From NCBI GenBank assembly GCA_038746265.1, contig JBCDKU010000001.1:1-64000 (forward strand): DNA of 64,000 bases, in the 5' to 3' direction. The DNA comes from JBCBKP01 sp038746265. GTDB taxonomy: Bacteria > Planctomycetota > Phycisphaerae > Phycisphaerales > UBA1924. Below, piece after piece: positions 1 to 7,887 of the stretch. The stretch's first letter is position 1. Each line of letters starts with the position of its first letter. A model generated the notes under the pieces. It saw only the letters and a program-made list of their open reading frames with translations, had not been told where the DNA came from and searched no databases. The position numbers were made by a program, and so were the translations under genes.

Positions 1-87
1 CTGATGCCTGATGCCTGATGCCTGATGCCTGATGCCTGATGCCTGATGCCTGATGCCTGATGCCTGATGCCTGATGCCTGATGCCTG
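1..87. repeat. Heptanucleotide tandem repeat (CTGATGC)n
   Basis: Twelve perfect head-to-tail copies of CTGATGC (positions 1-84) plus a partial copy. The array is cut by the window edge, so its real length is unknown. It lies just beyond the stop codon of the leftward gene that ends at 94, so it is probably intergenic. A 7-bp unit would shift the frame if it were coding. No spacer structure is present. Confidence 0.95.
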
Positions 88-93
88 GCATCA

Positions 94-798
94 TCACCAG
101 CCCAGCAGCTTCGACAGCACGTCCTTCCACGTCACCGCGGCCGCGGCGCTCTCGGCTTCTCGCTGGATCTCCTCGAACGACTCGATCTGCGGGGCGGACT
201 CGAGCGTGATCGGTTCTTCGATCGCGGCCTGCCGCAAGCCCAGCGCACCCGAACCCGTCACGTCGATTACCCAGCGGCCCGGCTGGAGCGAGCGGTAGAC
301 GGCCTGGCCCAGCGAGCCGTCGTCGATGTCGTCCCAGTTCACGTCGGCGAGGCTCGGGTTGATGACCAGCGCCTGGCTCGGCGGCGTCTGATCGTCGAAG
401 ACGCGGCGGATCTGGACACGCCCCTCGATGATCGCGTAATCGACGTAGATCTCCCGCCGACCGTCGAAGGGGGTCTCGATCAATTCGGTGCGGCCCTGCA
501 CGGTGCGTACACCGACGGCGACGGAACGGTCGTCATCGACGACGAGTTCGGTGAGCGCGGTTTTGCGGACGGCGTCGTTGAAGCGCAGCTCAAGCTGGTC
601 GTAGCGGTCGGTGAGCTCGGCGAGGCGGTCGCGGTAGACCTCGCGCTCGACCTGGGCCCGCGCGAAGCCCAGCCCGAAGACGCCCGCGACGGCGGCGATC
701 ACGATCATTGCGATCGCGGGCAGCGCCCTGGCTGTGGCGGCGTGGAGCAGCTGCGTCGGCGCGACGCCTCTGGACTTGTCGGATGGCTTCGATCCCAC
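94..798 (-). CDS. Membrane-anchored coiled-coil protein, unknown function
   Basis: A 234-residue protein starting at GTG (798) behind a good GGAGG ribosome-binding site. Residues about 20-48 form one hydrophobic segment (rich in A, I, V, G), followed by a charged helical stretch (QVEREVYRDRLAELTDRYDQ) typical of a short coiled coil, then a mixed beta-rich region of about 150 residues. The likely topology is a single N-terminal anchor with the rest outside the cytoplasm. I do not recognise a family. The gene lies downstream of fabF on the same strand with a gap of about 110 bp, so it may be co-transcribed, but nothing links it to lipid synthesis. Confidence 0.75.
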   Translation of the reverse strand: MGSKPSDKSRGVAPTQLLHAATARALPAIAMIVIAAVAGVFGLGFARAQVEREVYRDRLAELTDRYDQLELRFNDAVRKTALTELVVDDDRSVAVGVRTVQGRTELIETPFDGRREIYVDYAIIEGRVQIRRVFDDQTPPSQALVINPSLADVNWDDIDDGSLGQAVYRSLQPGRWVIDVTGSGALGLRQAAIEEPITLESAPQIESFEEIQREAESAAAAVTWKDVLSKLLGW

Positions 799-906
799 GG
801 CAACCTCCTACCGGATCTTTCGACCGGATCGCAGCCGGAGCGACAACCGTTGGCGCAGCCGCCATGGCGCGGCCCACGCACTCGCGTACGTGGGTGACAC
901 AGACCC

Positions 907-2280
907 TCACTCGCGGACGCGGGTGACACAGACCGTGTCGTTCTGGCCGCCGAAGCCGAAGCTGTTGGAGAGACAGACGTTGACGCCGCCGTGGTCGCGG
1001 AGGTCGCGGGGCTCGTTCGGGACGTGGTCGAGGTCGCACTCGGGGTCGGGGTTGTGGAGGTTCGCGGTCGGCGGGATGAAGCCGGTCTGGATCGACTTCA
1101 CGCACGCGATCAGTTCGACCGCGCCGGCGGCCTGGATGAGGTGGCCCGTCATGCTCTTGAGCGAGGGGAAGCAGACCTTCGAGGCCTGCGGGCCGAAGGT
1201 GGCTTTGACCGCCTTGGTCTCGATGCCGTCGTTCTCGCTCGTGCCGGTGCCGTGGGCGCTGACGTACTGGACCGGTGCGCGGCCGTGCTCGTCGGGCTCG
1301 ACGGGATTGATGCCCGCCTGCTCGAGCGCACGGCGCATGGCTTTGACCGCGCCCATGCCCTCGGGGTCGATGTCGGTGATGCGGTAGGCGTCGGCCGACG
1401 AGCCGAAGCCGGCGATCTCGGCGAGCGGCGTCGCGCCGCGCTCCTGCGCGGACTCGAGCGATTCGAGCACGACGATGCCCGCGCCCTCGCCCATGACGAA
1501 GCCGTCGCGGGTCTTGTCGAAGGGGCGCGAGGCGCTCATCGGGTCGTCGCGGCGGGCGGACATCGCGGTGAGCCGCGCGAAGCCGGTCATGCCGAGCAGG
1601 TGGATCATGCTGTGGGCGCCGCCCGCGAGCATGACGTCGGCGTCGACCCGCTTGATGATCTCGGTGGCCTCGCCGACCGCTTGCGTCGAGGCGGCGCAGG
1701 CGGTCATGCAGTTCATCGAGGGGCCGCGTGCACCGAAGGCGGTCGCGAGGTGCGCGACGGTGAGGTTGGGCTCCTGCTCGACCTCGTTGGCGGCGTTGAT
1801 CCGCTCCATCGCGACCTCGGCGAACTTCACCATGTCGCCCTCACGGCCGTCACCGGCGAAGTAACCCGCGAGGTTGGAGCGGATGAAGCAGTCGTAGTCG
1901 AGGCTGCCCTCGCCCGCGCCGAGGTAGATGCCGACGTCATCCGGGTCGATGCCCGCGGCTTCGGCACCGGCGCGGCCGCCGGTCTTGTCGCCGAGGCCCG
2001 ACTGCTGCCAGGCCTGCGCGGCCGCGGCGAGCGCGAACTGCGTCGAGAGCCCCGCCCGCGCGTGGCGGTTCGAGGCCTCGTCCATGAAGTCGAACAGCTC
2101 GAAGTTCTTCACCTCGGCGGCGAAGTTGGTCTCGAACGTGCGGGCGTCGTAGCGGGAGATCGGGCCGATGCCCGTCTGCCCGGCGAGCAGCTTGGTCCAG
2201 ACCGAGTCCACGTCCGACCCCAGCGGCGTGACCCAGCCCATGCCCGTGATGACGACGCGTCTGCCGTTGCCCAATGCCAT
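907..2280 (-). CDS. fabF: 3-oxoacyl-[acyl-carrier-protein] synthase II (KAS II)
   Basis: Condensing enzyme of type II fatty acid synthesis, which joins acyl chains to malonyl-ACP in the cytoplasm. The 457-residue protein begins with the canonical VVITGMGWVTPLGSDV motif. It keeps the complete thiolase-fold catalytic set: the nucleophile Cys195 in TACAAS, His343 in AHGTGTSENDGIETKA, and Lys376/His380 in SLKSMTGHLIQAAG. The GFGGQND glycine-rich C-terminal motif is also present. Its length is slightly above the usual 410-420 because of insertions around residues 110-150. A second, divergent synthase lies about 1 kb away on the same strand (3226-4608), so the two may act as a pair. Start at ATG 2280. 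Confidence 0.96.
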   Translation of the reverse strand: MALGNGRRVVITGMGWVTPLGSDVDSVWTKLLAGQTGIGPISRYDARTFETNFAAEVKNFELFDFMDEASNRHARAGLSTQFALAAAAQAWQQSGLGDKTGGRAGAEAAGIDPDDVGIYLGAGEGSLDYDCFIRSNLAGYFAGDGREGDMVKFAEVAMERINAANEVEQEPNLTVAHLATAFGARGPSMNCMTACAASTQAVGEATEIIKRVDADVMLAGGAHSMIHLLGMTGFARLTAMSARRDDPMSASRPFDKTRDGFVMGEGAGIVVLESLESAQERGATPLAEIAGFGSSADAYRITDIDPEGMGAVKAMRRALEQAGINPVEPDEHGRAPVQYVSAHGTGTSENDGIETKAVKATFGPQASKVCFPSLKSMTGHLIQAAGAVELIACVKSIQTGFIPPTANLHNPDPECDLDHVPNEPRDLRDHGGVNVCLSNSFGFGGQNDTVCVTRVRE

Positions 2281-2335
2281 GTGGGCCTCCGATCGCGGTG
2301 TGCTTCAGCGTACCCGAGAGCGCTTCGAACCCGGC

Positions 2336-3025
2336 TCAGTCGTCCGAATCCTCGCCCTCGTCTTCCGACTCGTCCTCGTACTCCTCGTCCTCGTCGTCGT
2401 CTTCGTACTCGTCCTCGTCGTCCTCGCCGCGGAGCTCGCGGAGCTTGTCGGGGTTGAGGACGCGGACGAGGCCGTCCTTGAGGCGGCGCTCGCCAAAGTT
2501 GATGATCAGGCCGAGCTCAAGATCGGCGGCGCGGAGCTGTGCTCGCAGCTCGGAGCGCGGCTGCGTGCCGATGTCGATGTGCTCTGCCATCACCATGACG
2601 ATGAAACGGTCGCCGATGAAGTAGTCGCAGGTGACCTCGCCGACCTTCTCCTCGTCGAACTCGACGTCGAAGGCGTGCGAGGTCTTGAACTCGATCTCCT
2701 CGGCTTCGAGCTCGATCGCGAGGGCCTTGTCGTAGATCGCGCGGGGGTAGCCGGGCCCGAGTTCCTTGTGGACCTCGATCGCGCAGCCGATGACCTTGCG
2801 GGACAGCTCGGTGAGCGCCGGGTCGAGATCGCTGAGCGGGACGCCCCGGCGTTCGCCGCCGTAGTTGCCGCGGTCGTCGCCGCGGTGGCCTCCGTGCCCG
2901 CCCCGGCCGCCGCCGCGGTAGCCACCGCCGCCGCCTCGGCCGCCGCCGCCACCGCGGTATCCGCCGCCGCGGTATCCGCCGCCGCCGCCTCGTCCGCCTC
3001 GCTCTTCGTAGTAGTCGCCTGCCAT
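2336..3025 (-). CDS. GxxExxY-family protein with RGG-like head and acidic tail
   Basis: A 229-residue protein in three parts. Residues 1-60 are almost only Gly, Arg and Tyr with repeated RGG/YRGG units, like eukaryotic RGG boxes that bind RNA. Residues 65-195 match the GxxExxY family (VIGCAIEVHKELGPGY near the start, GLIINFGERRLK near the end). Residues 200-229 are nearly all Asp and Glu. The signature Glu is absent (GYPRAIY at 92-98), and the usual VE-x-KA strand reads IVMVMA, so catalysis is doubtful. A good RBS (AGGAGCACCACACC) precedes ATG 3025. It lies between two ketoacyl synthase genes on the same strand. The role of the family is not established; RNA or protein binding is inference from composition. 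Confidence 0.85.
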   Translation of the reverse strand: MAGDYYEERGGRGGGGGYRGGGYRGGGGGRGGGGGYRGGGRGGHGGHRGDDRGNYGGERRGVPLSDLDPALTELSRKVIGCAIEVHKELGPGYPRAIYDKALAIELEAEEIEFKTSHAFDVEFDEEKVGEVTCDYFIGDRFIVMVMAEHIDIGTQPRSELRAQLRAADLELGLIINFGERRLKDGLVRVLNPDKLRELRGEDDEDEYEDDDEDEEYEDESEDEGEDSDD

Positions 3026-3225
3026 GGTGTGGTGCTCCTGTAGGTGTGGGTCAGTGCTTGATGTGCGCGCGGGGGCGCGGGTGGGTCAACATCGGGTGCG
3101 TGATCTGGGCTCTGGGTTTGGGCTGAATCTGGGTGTGTGGGTCGTTCGTGTGAGGTGTGCTGGAAGTCAGAGAAGTGATTCGTGAACTCGTCGGTATTGT
3201 TCGCACGCGAACCGGGCCGGCTCGG
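3026..3225. other. Intergenic region, G/T-rich on the plus strand
   Basis: About 200 bp between the second ketoacyl synthase gene and the GxxExxY gene, both leftward. The plus strand is strongly enriched in G and T, so the leftward transcript would be C/A-rich and poorly structured. It probably holds the promoter and leader of the GxxExxY gene. I see no convincing -35/-10 pair, RNA gene or small ORF. Confidence 0.4.
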
Positions 3226-4608
3226 CTAGGTGTCGAACTTCTTGAGGACAGCCGCGGCGCACTGGCCGCCCAGCCCCGAGCTGCAGACGAGAACGTGCGT
3301 CAGAGCCGCGTCTTGCGCGTCCGCCGGGCCCGCGCACAGGCGCGGATCGGGGTTGCCCGCGTTGATCCGCGCGGGGAGTTTCTGGTGCCTGATCGCCAGC
3401 GCGGCGGCGGCGGCGGCGAGCGCGGAATGGCCCGCGGAGCTCGCGCCGGCCTGCGTGGTCGGCATGATCAGCGGGATCTCGGCCAGACGCTCGCCGAAGA
3501 CATCCGCCAAGGCACCCGCCTCGGCCGAATCGGCGGCGGGGATGCCCAGCGCGGTCGGTGCGAGCGCGTCGATCTCGCCCGGCTCGATGCCCGCGTCCTT
3601 GAGGGCCGCGCGGATCGCGCGGCGGAGTCCCAGATCGACGCGGCCCGCCTCGTGCTCGGGATCGAACAGACTAGGGAAGAGCGGCTCGCCCGATTGGCCC
3701 GCGCCGAAGCCCGTCAGCTCGCAGTAGATCGGGGCATCGCGGCTCGTCGCGTGCTCGACCGATTCGGTGATGAAGAGCGCGCCGCCCTCGCCCGGGATCG
3801 AGCCGGGCGAATCGGGGTCGTAAGGCTTGGTTACCCGCGCGCCGTCTTCGGCATCGCCCGTGGAGGCGAGGCGTTTGGCGGCGGTCTGGCGGGCGTGGCT
3901 GATGACGTTGAGCTTGGACTCGAGCCCGCCCGCGAAACAGGCATCGGCGTCGCCCCGCTCGATGATGCGGGCGGACTCGCCCAGGCAGAGCAGGCCGCTG
4001 GACTCGGAGCAGAGGATGGTGTTGCTGGGCCCCTGTGCGCCGTGGATGATCGTGACGTGGCAGGCGAGCATGTTGGGCAGGTACTTGAGCATCCAGAGCG
4101 GCTGCAGATTCTGCATCGCCCCGCCGCCGCCCTCGCCTGCGCCCCACGTCTCGTAGCTGAAGGTGTCGTGATCGCCCTCGACGGCGGCGGTCGCGAGCGC
4201 CCGGCTCAGCTCGTTGGTCTCCGCCGCGAGCAGGCCCGCGCCGATCGAGCAGCCGAGCCGATCGAGGTTGACCTCGTAGGCGTCCTCGGACGCGGGCTGG
4301 AACTCGGTCTCGGCGCTGCCTCGGGTTTTGAGCTTCGCGTCCGCCGCGGCGATCTGGGCGGAGACGACCGCGAGGTCGCTGTCGCGAGCCATGACCTTGG
4401 TTGCTTTGCGGTAGCTCTTGGGGACGGCCTTCTTGACGGGCACGTCCTCGACGATGCCGCCGAGGCGGCATTCGTAGCCCGAGGGGTCGAAGGAGGAGAT
4501 GCGGCCCAGGTTGGTCTCGCCGGCGCAGAGCGCCCGCCAGAATTCGTCCGGACCGGACCCCACGCTGCTGACCGGGCCCAGCCCGGTGATGACGACTCGC
4601 TGACGCAT
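3226..4608 (-). CDS. Ketoacyl-synthase-like protein, degenerate active site
   Basis: A 460-residue member of the KAS I/II fold, starting at ATG 4608 (MRQRVVITGLGPVSSVGSG). A Cys is present at the nucleophile region (Cys200, LCSESSGLLC), but the surrounding ACxxS pattern is lost. The HGTGT motif is replaced by APTALGIPAADSAEAGAL, so the first catalytic His is missing. The K-x3-GH motif becomes TQAGASSAGH. This resembles chain-length-factor-type partners (KS-beta), which lack full catalytic residues and pair with an active synthase. The complete FabF encoded nearby is the obvious partner. A weakly active or specialised synthase is the alternative. The family assignment is firm; the loss of activity is inferred from the motifs. 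Confidence 0.88.
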   Translation of the reverse strand: MRQRVVITGLGPVSSVGSGPDEFWRALCAGETNLGRISSFDPSGYECRLGGIVEDVPVKKAVPKSYRKATKVMARDSDLAVVSAQIAAADAKLKTRGSAETEFQPASEDAYEVNLDRLGCSIGAGLLAAETNELSRALATAAVEGDHDTFSYETWGAGEGGGGAMQNLQPLWMLKYLPNMLACHVTIIHGAQGPSNTILCSESSGLLCLGESARIIERGDADACFAGGLESKLNVISHARQTAAKRLASTGDAEDGARVTKPYDPDSPGSIPGEGGALFITESVEHATSRDAPIYCELTGFGAGQSGEPLFPSLFDPEHEAGRVDLGLRRAIRAALKDAGIEPGEIDALAPTALGIPAADSAEAGALADVFGERLAEIPLIMPTTQAGASSAGHSALAAAAAALAIRHQKLPARINAGNPDPRLCAGPADAQDAALTHVLVCSSGLGGQCAAAVLKKFDT

Positions 4609-4692
4609 GCGCCCCGAGTCTACCCCTGCACTTGGCCCCGGAGCCACAGCGAGCCGGGCGGCTCTGGTAGAGTCCCGAGAGCCCCCTCGCCG

Positions 4693-5214
4693 ATGAAACG
4701 AGCCTTGGACGCACCACCCGAACAGCCCCGACCGCGCGAGCACCGACCCCTCGGGCCCGTCGCGTCGTGGTGTTTCGCGGCCGCGGGGCTCGCGATCATC
4801 GCCTCGGTGCTTCTGATCGACGCCCAGGCGGACCTGCTCGTCGCGGAGTACGAACGGGACCGGGCGATCGCGGCCGAGCGGACGCACGTGGACCGGCTCG
4901 AGAAGCACCGGACGATGCTCGCGGCCCTCGAGAGCGGCGAGCCCGCGGCGGTCCGGGCGATGCAGATCCATCTGTATGGCCAGAACCGGCTCGTCGAGAA
5001 CCCGCTGCCGGGCCGTGCGACCGAGCCCGAGCTGGTGCTCGCGTGGTCGCTCGAGCCCAGCCCGCCCGAGATGCCGACCGAGCCCACGCTCGACTCCACG
5101 CTCGCACGGCTCGCGACGGGGCAGCGGACGCGGCTCTGGGTCGCGCTGGTCGGGGCGCTCGCGCTGCTCTTCGGGCTGCTGCCGACGTTCGGCGACGCCA
5201 ACGATCCGGGATGA
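4693..5214 (+). CDS. Small two-helix membrane protein, unknown function
   Basis: A 173-residue protein starting at ATG 4693. It has a Pro-rich cytoplasmic head, a transmembrane helix at about residues 24-44, an extracytoplasmic charged region containing a helical EYERDRAIAAERTHVDRLEK stretch, and a second transmembrane helix near the C-terminus (LWVALVGALALLFGLL). Its TGA stop overlaps the rnpA start (ATGA), which implies translational coupling with the rnpA-yidD pair. It occupies the place where rpmH usually sits in other bacteria. I do not recognise a family. Confidence 0.75.
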   Translation: MKRALDAPPEQPRPREHRPLGPVASWCFAAAGLAIIASVLLIDAQADLLVAEYERDRAIAAERTHVDRLEKHRTMLAALESGEPAAVRAMQIHLYGQNRLVENPLPGRATEPELVLAWSLEPSPPEMPTEPTLDSTLARLATGQRTRLWVALVGALALLFGLLPTFGDANDPG

Positions 5215-5627
5215 CCCGCGCGGCGGACGAGACCCTTCGCAGACGACTGCTCTTCCGCGCGCGGCACCGGGTCTCGCACGATCTGGACTACCGGGCTGCC
5301 TACCGCGGCAAGCTCCGCAAGAACGCCGGGCCCCTGGTGATCTTCGCGCGCCCGACCGAGCACACCGAGCACCGGCTCGGGCTCTCGGTCGGGCGCAAGG
5401 TCGGGAATGCCGTCAAGCGGAACCGGATCAAGCGGCTGCTCCGCGAGGCGTTCCGGCATGAACTGCCCAACCTGCCCGAAGCGGAATCCGGCGCGTACGA
5501 CCTTGTCGTCAACGTCCGGCCTCATGAGGTCGCGGCGCTTGCGGACTACCGGCGGTGGCTGGTGTCCGCCGCGGAGCGGGCGGACCGCGAGGCGCGGAAG
5601 CGGGCGCGGAAGGACGCTGAGGCGTGA
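5211..5627 (+). CDS. rnpA: Ribonuclease P protein component
   Basis: Protein cofactor of RNase P, which binds the catalytic RNA and pre-tRNA leaders during tRNA 5' maturation. The 138-residue product is basic and carries the family signature LGLSVGRKVGNAVKRNRIKR followed by LLREAFR, plus the N-terminal FRARHR segment and the C-terminal YDLVVNVRP strand. Start ATG 5211 overlaps the preceding stop as ATGA, and its own stop overlaps the yidD GTG (GTGA). The rnpA-yidD order is conserved widely in bacteria, although rpmH is not next to it here. Confidence 0.95.
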   Translation: MTRAADETLRRRLLFRARHRVSHDLDYRAAYRGKLRKNAGPLVIFARPTEHTEHRLGLSVGRKVGNAVKRNRIKRLLREAFRHELPNLPEAESGAYDLVVNVRPHEVAALADYRRWLVSAAERADREARKRARKDAEA

Positions 5628-5971
5628 GCCGTCCGTGCGAAAGGATGCCGATCGAGTCGCCGGTCAGCCCGGTCGGGCGCGTGCTCGCGCTGCCGTTCGT
5701 GGGGCTGATCCATCTCTACCGGCTGACGCTCTCGCCCTTCATCGGCGGGCACTGCCGTCACATCCCGACGTGCAGCTGCTACGGGCTGGAGGCGTACCGG
5801 CTCCACGGGCCGATCCGCGGGACGGCGCTGACGGCGTGGCGGATCTTGCGGTGCCAGCCCTTCTGCCGGGGCGGGTGGGACCCGGTGCCCGTGCCGGTGC
5901 GGAACGGAACCGCCGGGTCCGATTCAACCCCGGGCGGTGCAACACCCGAAGCAGAAGTTTCGAACGACTAA
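5624..5971 (+). CDS. yidD: Membrane protein insertion efficiency factor YidD
   Basis: Small peripheral inner-membrane protein that assists YidC-dependent insertion. The family motifs are clear: LYRLTLSPFIGGHCRHIPTC, then SCYGLEAYRLHGPIRG, then RILRCQPFCRGGWDPVP, with the conserved Cys residues. GTG 5624 overlaps the rnpA stop; an ATG at 5645 (MPIESPVSP) is an alternative that would shorten the head by 7 residues. A disordered C-terminal tail of about 25 residues follows the usual end. The yidC gene is not nearby. Confidence 0.94.
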   Translation: MSRPCERMPIESPVSPVGRVLALPFVGLIHLYRLTLSPFIGGHCRHIPTCSCYGLEAYRLHGPIRGTALTAWRILRCQPFCRGGWDPVPVPVRNGTAGSDSTPGGATPEAEVSND

Positions 5972-6050
5972 CTTGGTGCGGTATGCTGGGCCCGAGCGTG
6001 CGGGCCGGGCGATTCGGACCGGGCGACGTCATCTGCTTGGGAGCATCGCG

Positions 6051-6659
6051 TTGAGCCGTCTGCCGGCCGCGAAGAGGCGAGCGCAGCTGCTGGACACGGC
6101 CGCGGAGCTGTTCGCGGCCCACGGCTATGCCCGCGCGACGACCTCGCAGCTCGCGAAGGCGGCCGGCGTCACCGAGCCGATCATCTACCGGCACTTCAAG
6201 TCCAAGCGCGACCTGTTCGTCGCGCTGATCGAGCGGACGGGCAAGGAAACCCTGCAGCAGTGGGAGCAGGACCTCGCGCGGTCGAGCGATCCCGCCGCAC
6301 GGCTGAAATTGCTGCTCGGCGATAACCCGATGGTCACCGAATCGGGGCGGTCTGCCTACCGCGTGATCCTGCAGGCGATCAGCGAGACCGACGATCCTGT
6401 GATCCGCAAGGCGCTCGAGCAGCACATCCGCTCGCTGCACGAGTTCATCGCGACCGAGCTTGCCGACGCGATGGAGTCGGGCCGCGTGCCGGACCGGTTC
6501 AGCCCCGAGGTGGTCGCGTGGCTGCTGATCCACGTCGGCATGGGCTACGGCGTCCTCAGCGCGATGGAGATCGAGGACCAGGGCATGGACGCGGGCGGCG
6601 TGCACGTGCAGCAGGTGCTGGGCGTCGCGCTGCTCGGTCGGCGTCCCAAGTCGAGCTAG
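6051..6659 (+). CDS. TetR/AcrR-family transcriptional regulator
   Basis: A 202-residue one-component regulator. Residues about 8-55 form the TetR helix-turn-helix (RAQLLDTAAELFAAHGYARA, then LAKAAGVTEPIIYRHFKSKR). The rest is the all-helical ligand-binding and dimer domain, which gives no hint of ligand. The TTG start at 6051 is preferred because GGGAG lies a suitable distance upstream and the protein then begins where family members usually do. The open frame extends upstream but without family similarity. Its target is unknown; the following cysteine desulfurase gene is 25 bp downstream on the same strand. Confidence 0.9.
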   Translation: MSRLPAAKRRAQLLDTAAELFAAHGYARATTSQLAKAAGVTEPIIYRHFKSKRDLFVALIERTGKETLQQWEQDLARSSDPAARLKLLLGDNPMVTESGRSAYRVILQAISETDDPVIRKALEQHIRSLHEFIATELADAMESGRVPDRFSPEVVAWLLIHVGMGYGVLSAMEIEDQGMDAGGVHVQQVLGVALLGRRPKSS

Positions 6660-6684
6660 CCGTTCGAAGCGCATTCAATCCGGT

Positions 6685-7830
6685 GTGATCTACCTCGATC
6701 ACAACTCGACGACACCCCCGCTGCCCGAGGTGATCGAGGCCGTCCGCGCGGCCTTCGAGACCGACTGGGCGAACCCATCGAGCGTGCACCGCGCCGGGCA
6801 GGCCGCCCGGCGGGTCGTCGAACTGGCGCGGCAGGACGTCGCGGCGCTGCTCGGCATGACGCCCCGCGAGATCGTGTTCACCGCAAGCGGCACCGAGTCA
6901 ATCGACTTCGCGATCCGCGGCGTGCTCGCGGCGTCCGGGCGGCGGGTGCTGGTCACCGATGACGCCGAGCACGCGGCCGTGCGCGACCTCGCGGCCGCGC
7001 TCGCGTTTGAGGGCGTCGAGGTGCTGAAGCTGCCGCTCTCGGAAGGCGGCGTCGTCGATGCGGAGGCGCTGCCCGCGCTGCTGTCGTCTCACGACGTGGG
7101 TCTGGTCAGCGTGCAGTGGGCGAACAACGAGACGGGGACCATCCAGCCGATCGCGGAGATCCACGGCGCGTGCCGGGCCGCGGGCGTGCCCTTCCACTGC
7201 GACGGCACGCAGTGGGTCGGCAAGATGCCGGTGGATAAGGAAGCGCCGTTTGATCTCCTGACCTGCTCGGCTCACAAGCTGCACGGGCCCAAGGGCGTCG
7301 GCGTGCTCGCGGCACGGCGCGGCATCCGGATGCGGCCCGTGATCCACGGCGCGCAGGAGCTGGGACGCCGGGGCGGGACGGAGAACGTGCCGGGCATCGC
7401 GGGGTTCGGGGCGGCGGCGAAGGCGGCGGCGGCGTGGCTCGCGGATTCCGCCGAGCGGGAACGGCTCGCGGAACTCCGATACCGGTTCGAGCGGGCGGTC
7501 CTTGAGGCCTGCCCCGGGGCGGTCGTGAACGGGCCTGCCGAGCCCGGCGCGAGGCTGTGGAACACGACAAACATCGGGTTTCCCCGGCTCGAAGCCGAAG
7601 TCCTGCTGCTCGCGATGTCGGAGCGGGGTTTGTGCGCCTCGGCCGGGGCGGCGTGCAGCTCGGGATCGCTCGATCCCTCGCCCGTGCTGCTGGCGATGGG
7701 GATCGCGCCCGAAATCGCGCACGGCTCGATCCGATTCAGTCTCTCGAGGTTCACGACCGAGGCCGAGATCGACGGGGCGATCGAGGTCGTGCGCGACGCG
7801 GTCGCGCGGGTCGGGGGGCTCGGTCTTTAG
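6685..7830 (+). CDS. Cysteine desulfurase, NifS/IscS family
   Basis: PLP-dependent enzyme that takes sulfur from L-cysteine to form an enzyme persulfide for Fe-S clusters or thio-cofactors. The 381-residue protein starts at GTG 6685 with MIYLDHNSTTPPLPEV. Visible landmarks are the PLP-binding Lys198 in CSAHKLHGPKGVG and the catalytic loop Cys324 in GAACSSGSLDPS. The SSGS sequence after the Cys is typical of the IscS/NifS group I lineage. No iscU, thiI or mnmA gene is adjacent, so the sulfur acceptor cannot be named. It follows a TetR regulator closely and may be co-transcribed with it. Confidence 0.95.
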   Translation: MIYLDHNSTTPPLPEVIEAVRAAFETDWANPSSVHRAGQAARRVVELARQDVAALLGMTPREIVFTASGTESIDFAIRGVLAASGRRVLVTDDAEHAAVRDLAAALAFEGVEVLKLPLSEGGVVDAEALPALLSSHDVGLVSVQWANNETGTIQPIAEIHGACRAAGVPFHCDGTQWVGKMPVDKEAPFDLLTCSAHKLHGPKGVGVLAARRGIRMRPVIHGAQELGRRGGTENVPGIAGFGAAAKAAAAWLADSAERERLAELRYRFERAVLEACPGAVVNGPAEPGARLWNTTNIGFPRLEAEVLLLAMSERGLCASAGAACSSGSLDPSPVLLAMGIAPEIAHGSIRFSLSRFTTEAEIDGAIEVVRDAVARVGGLGL

Positions 7831-7839
7831 ACACGATCC

Positions 7840-7864
7840 GGCCCACGTCGCACCGGTGTGGGCC
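7840..7864. terminator. Possible hairpin after the cysteine desulfurase gene
   Basis: The inverted arms GGCCCAC and GTGGGCC (7 bp, perfect) enclose an 11-base loop just after the stop at 7830. There is no T-run, so it would be at best a weak or Rho-assisted terminator. Confidence 0.35.
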
Positions 7865-7887
7865 CCAGCCTGTAGGATCCGGTCATC

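Noticed and set aside
1..87. Possible CRISPR array
   Set aside because: The 7-bp units are contiguous with no spacers, and no cas genes exist in the window.
991..2457. Long open frame on the plus strand across fabF
   Set aside because: It is antisense to a complete, motif-confirmed FabF; its translation is Arg/Val/Ala-rich without any family motif. High GC removes stop codons.
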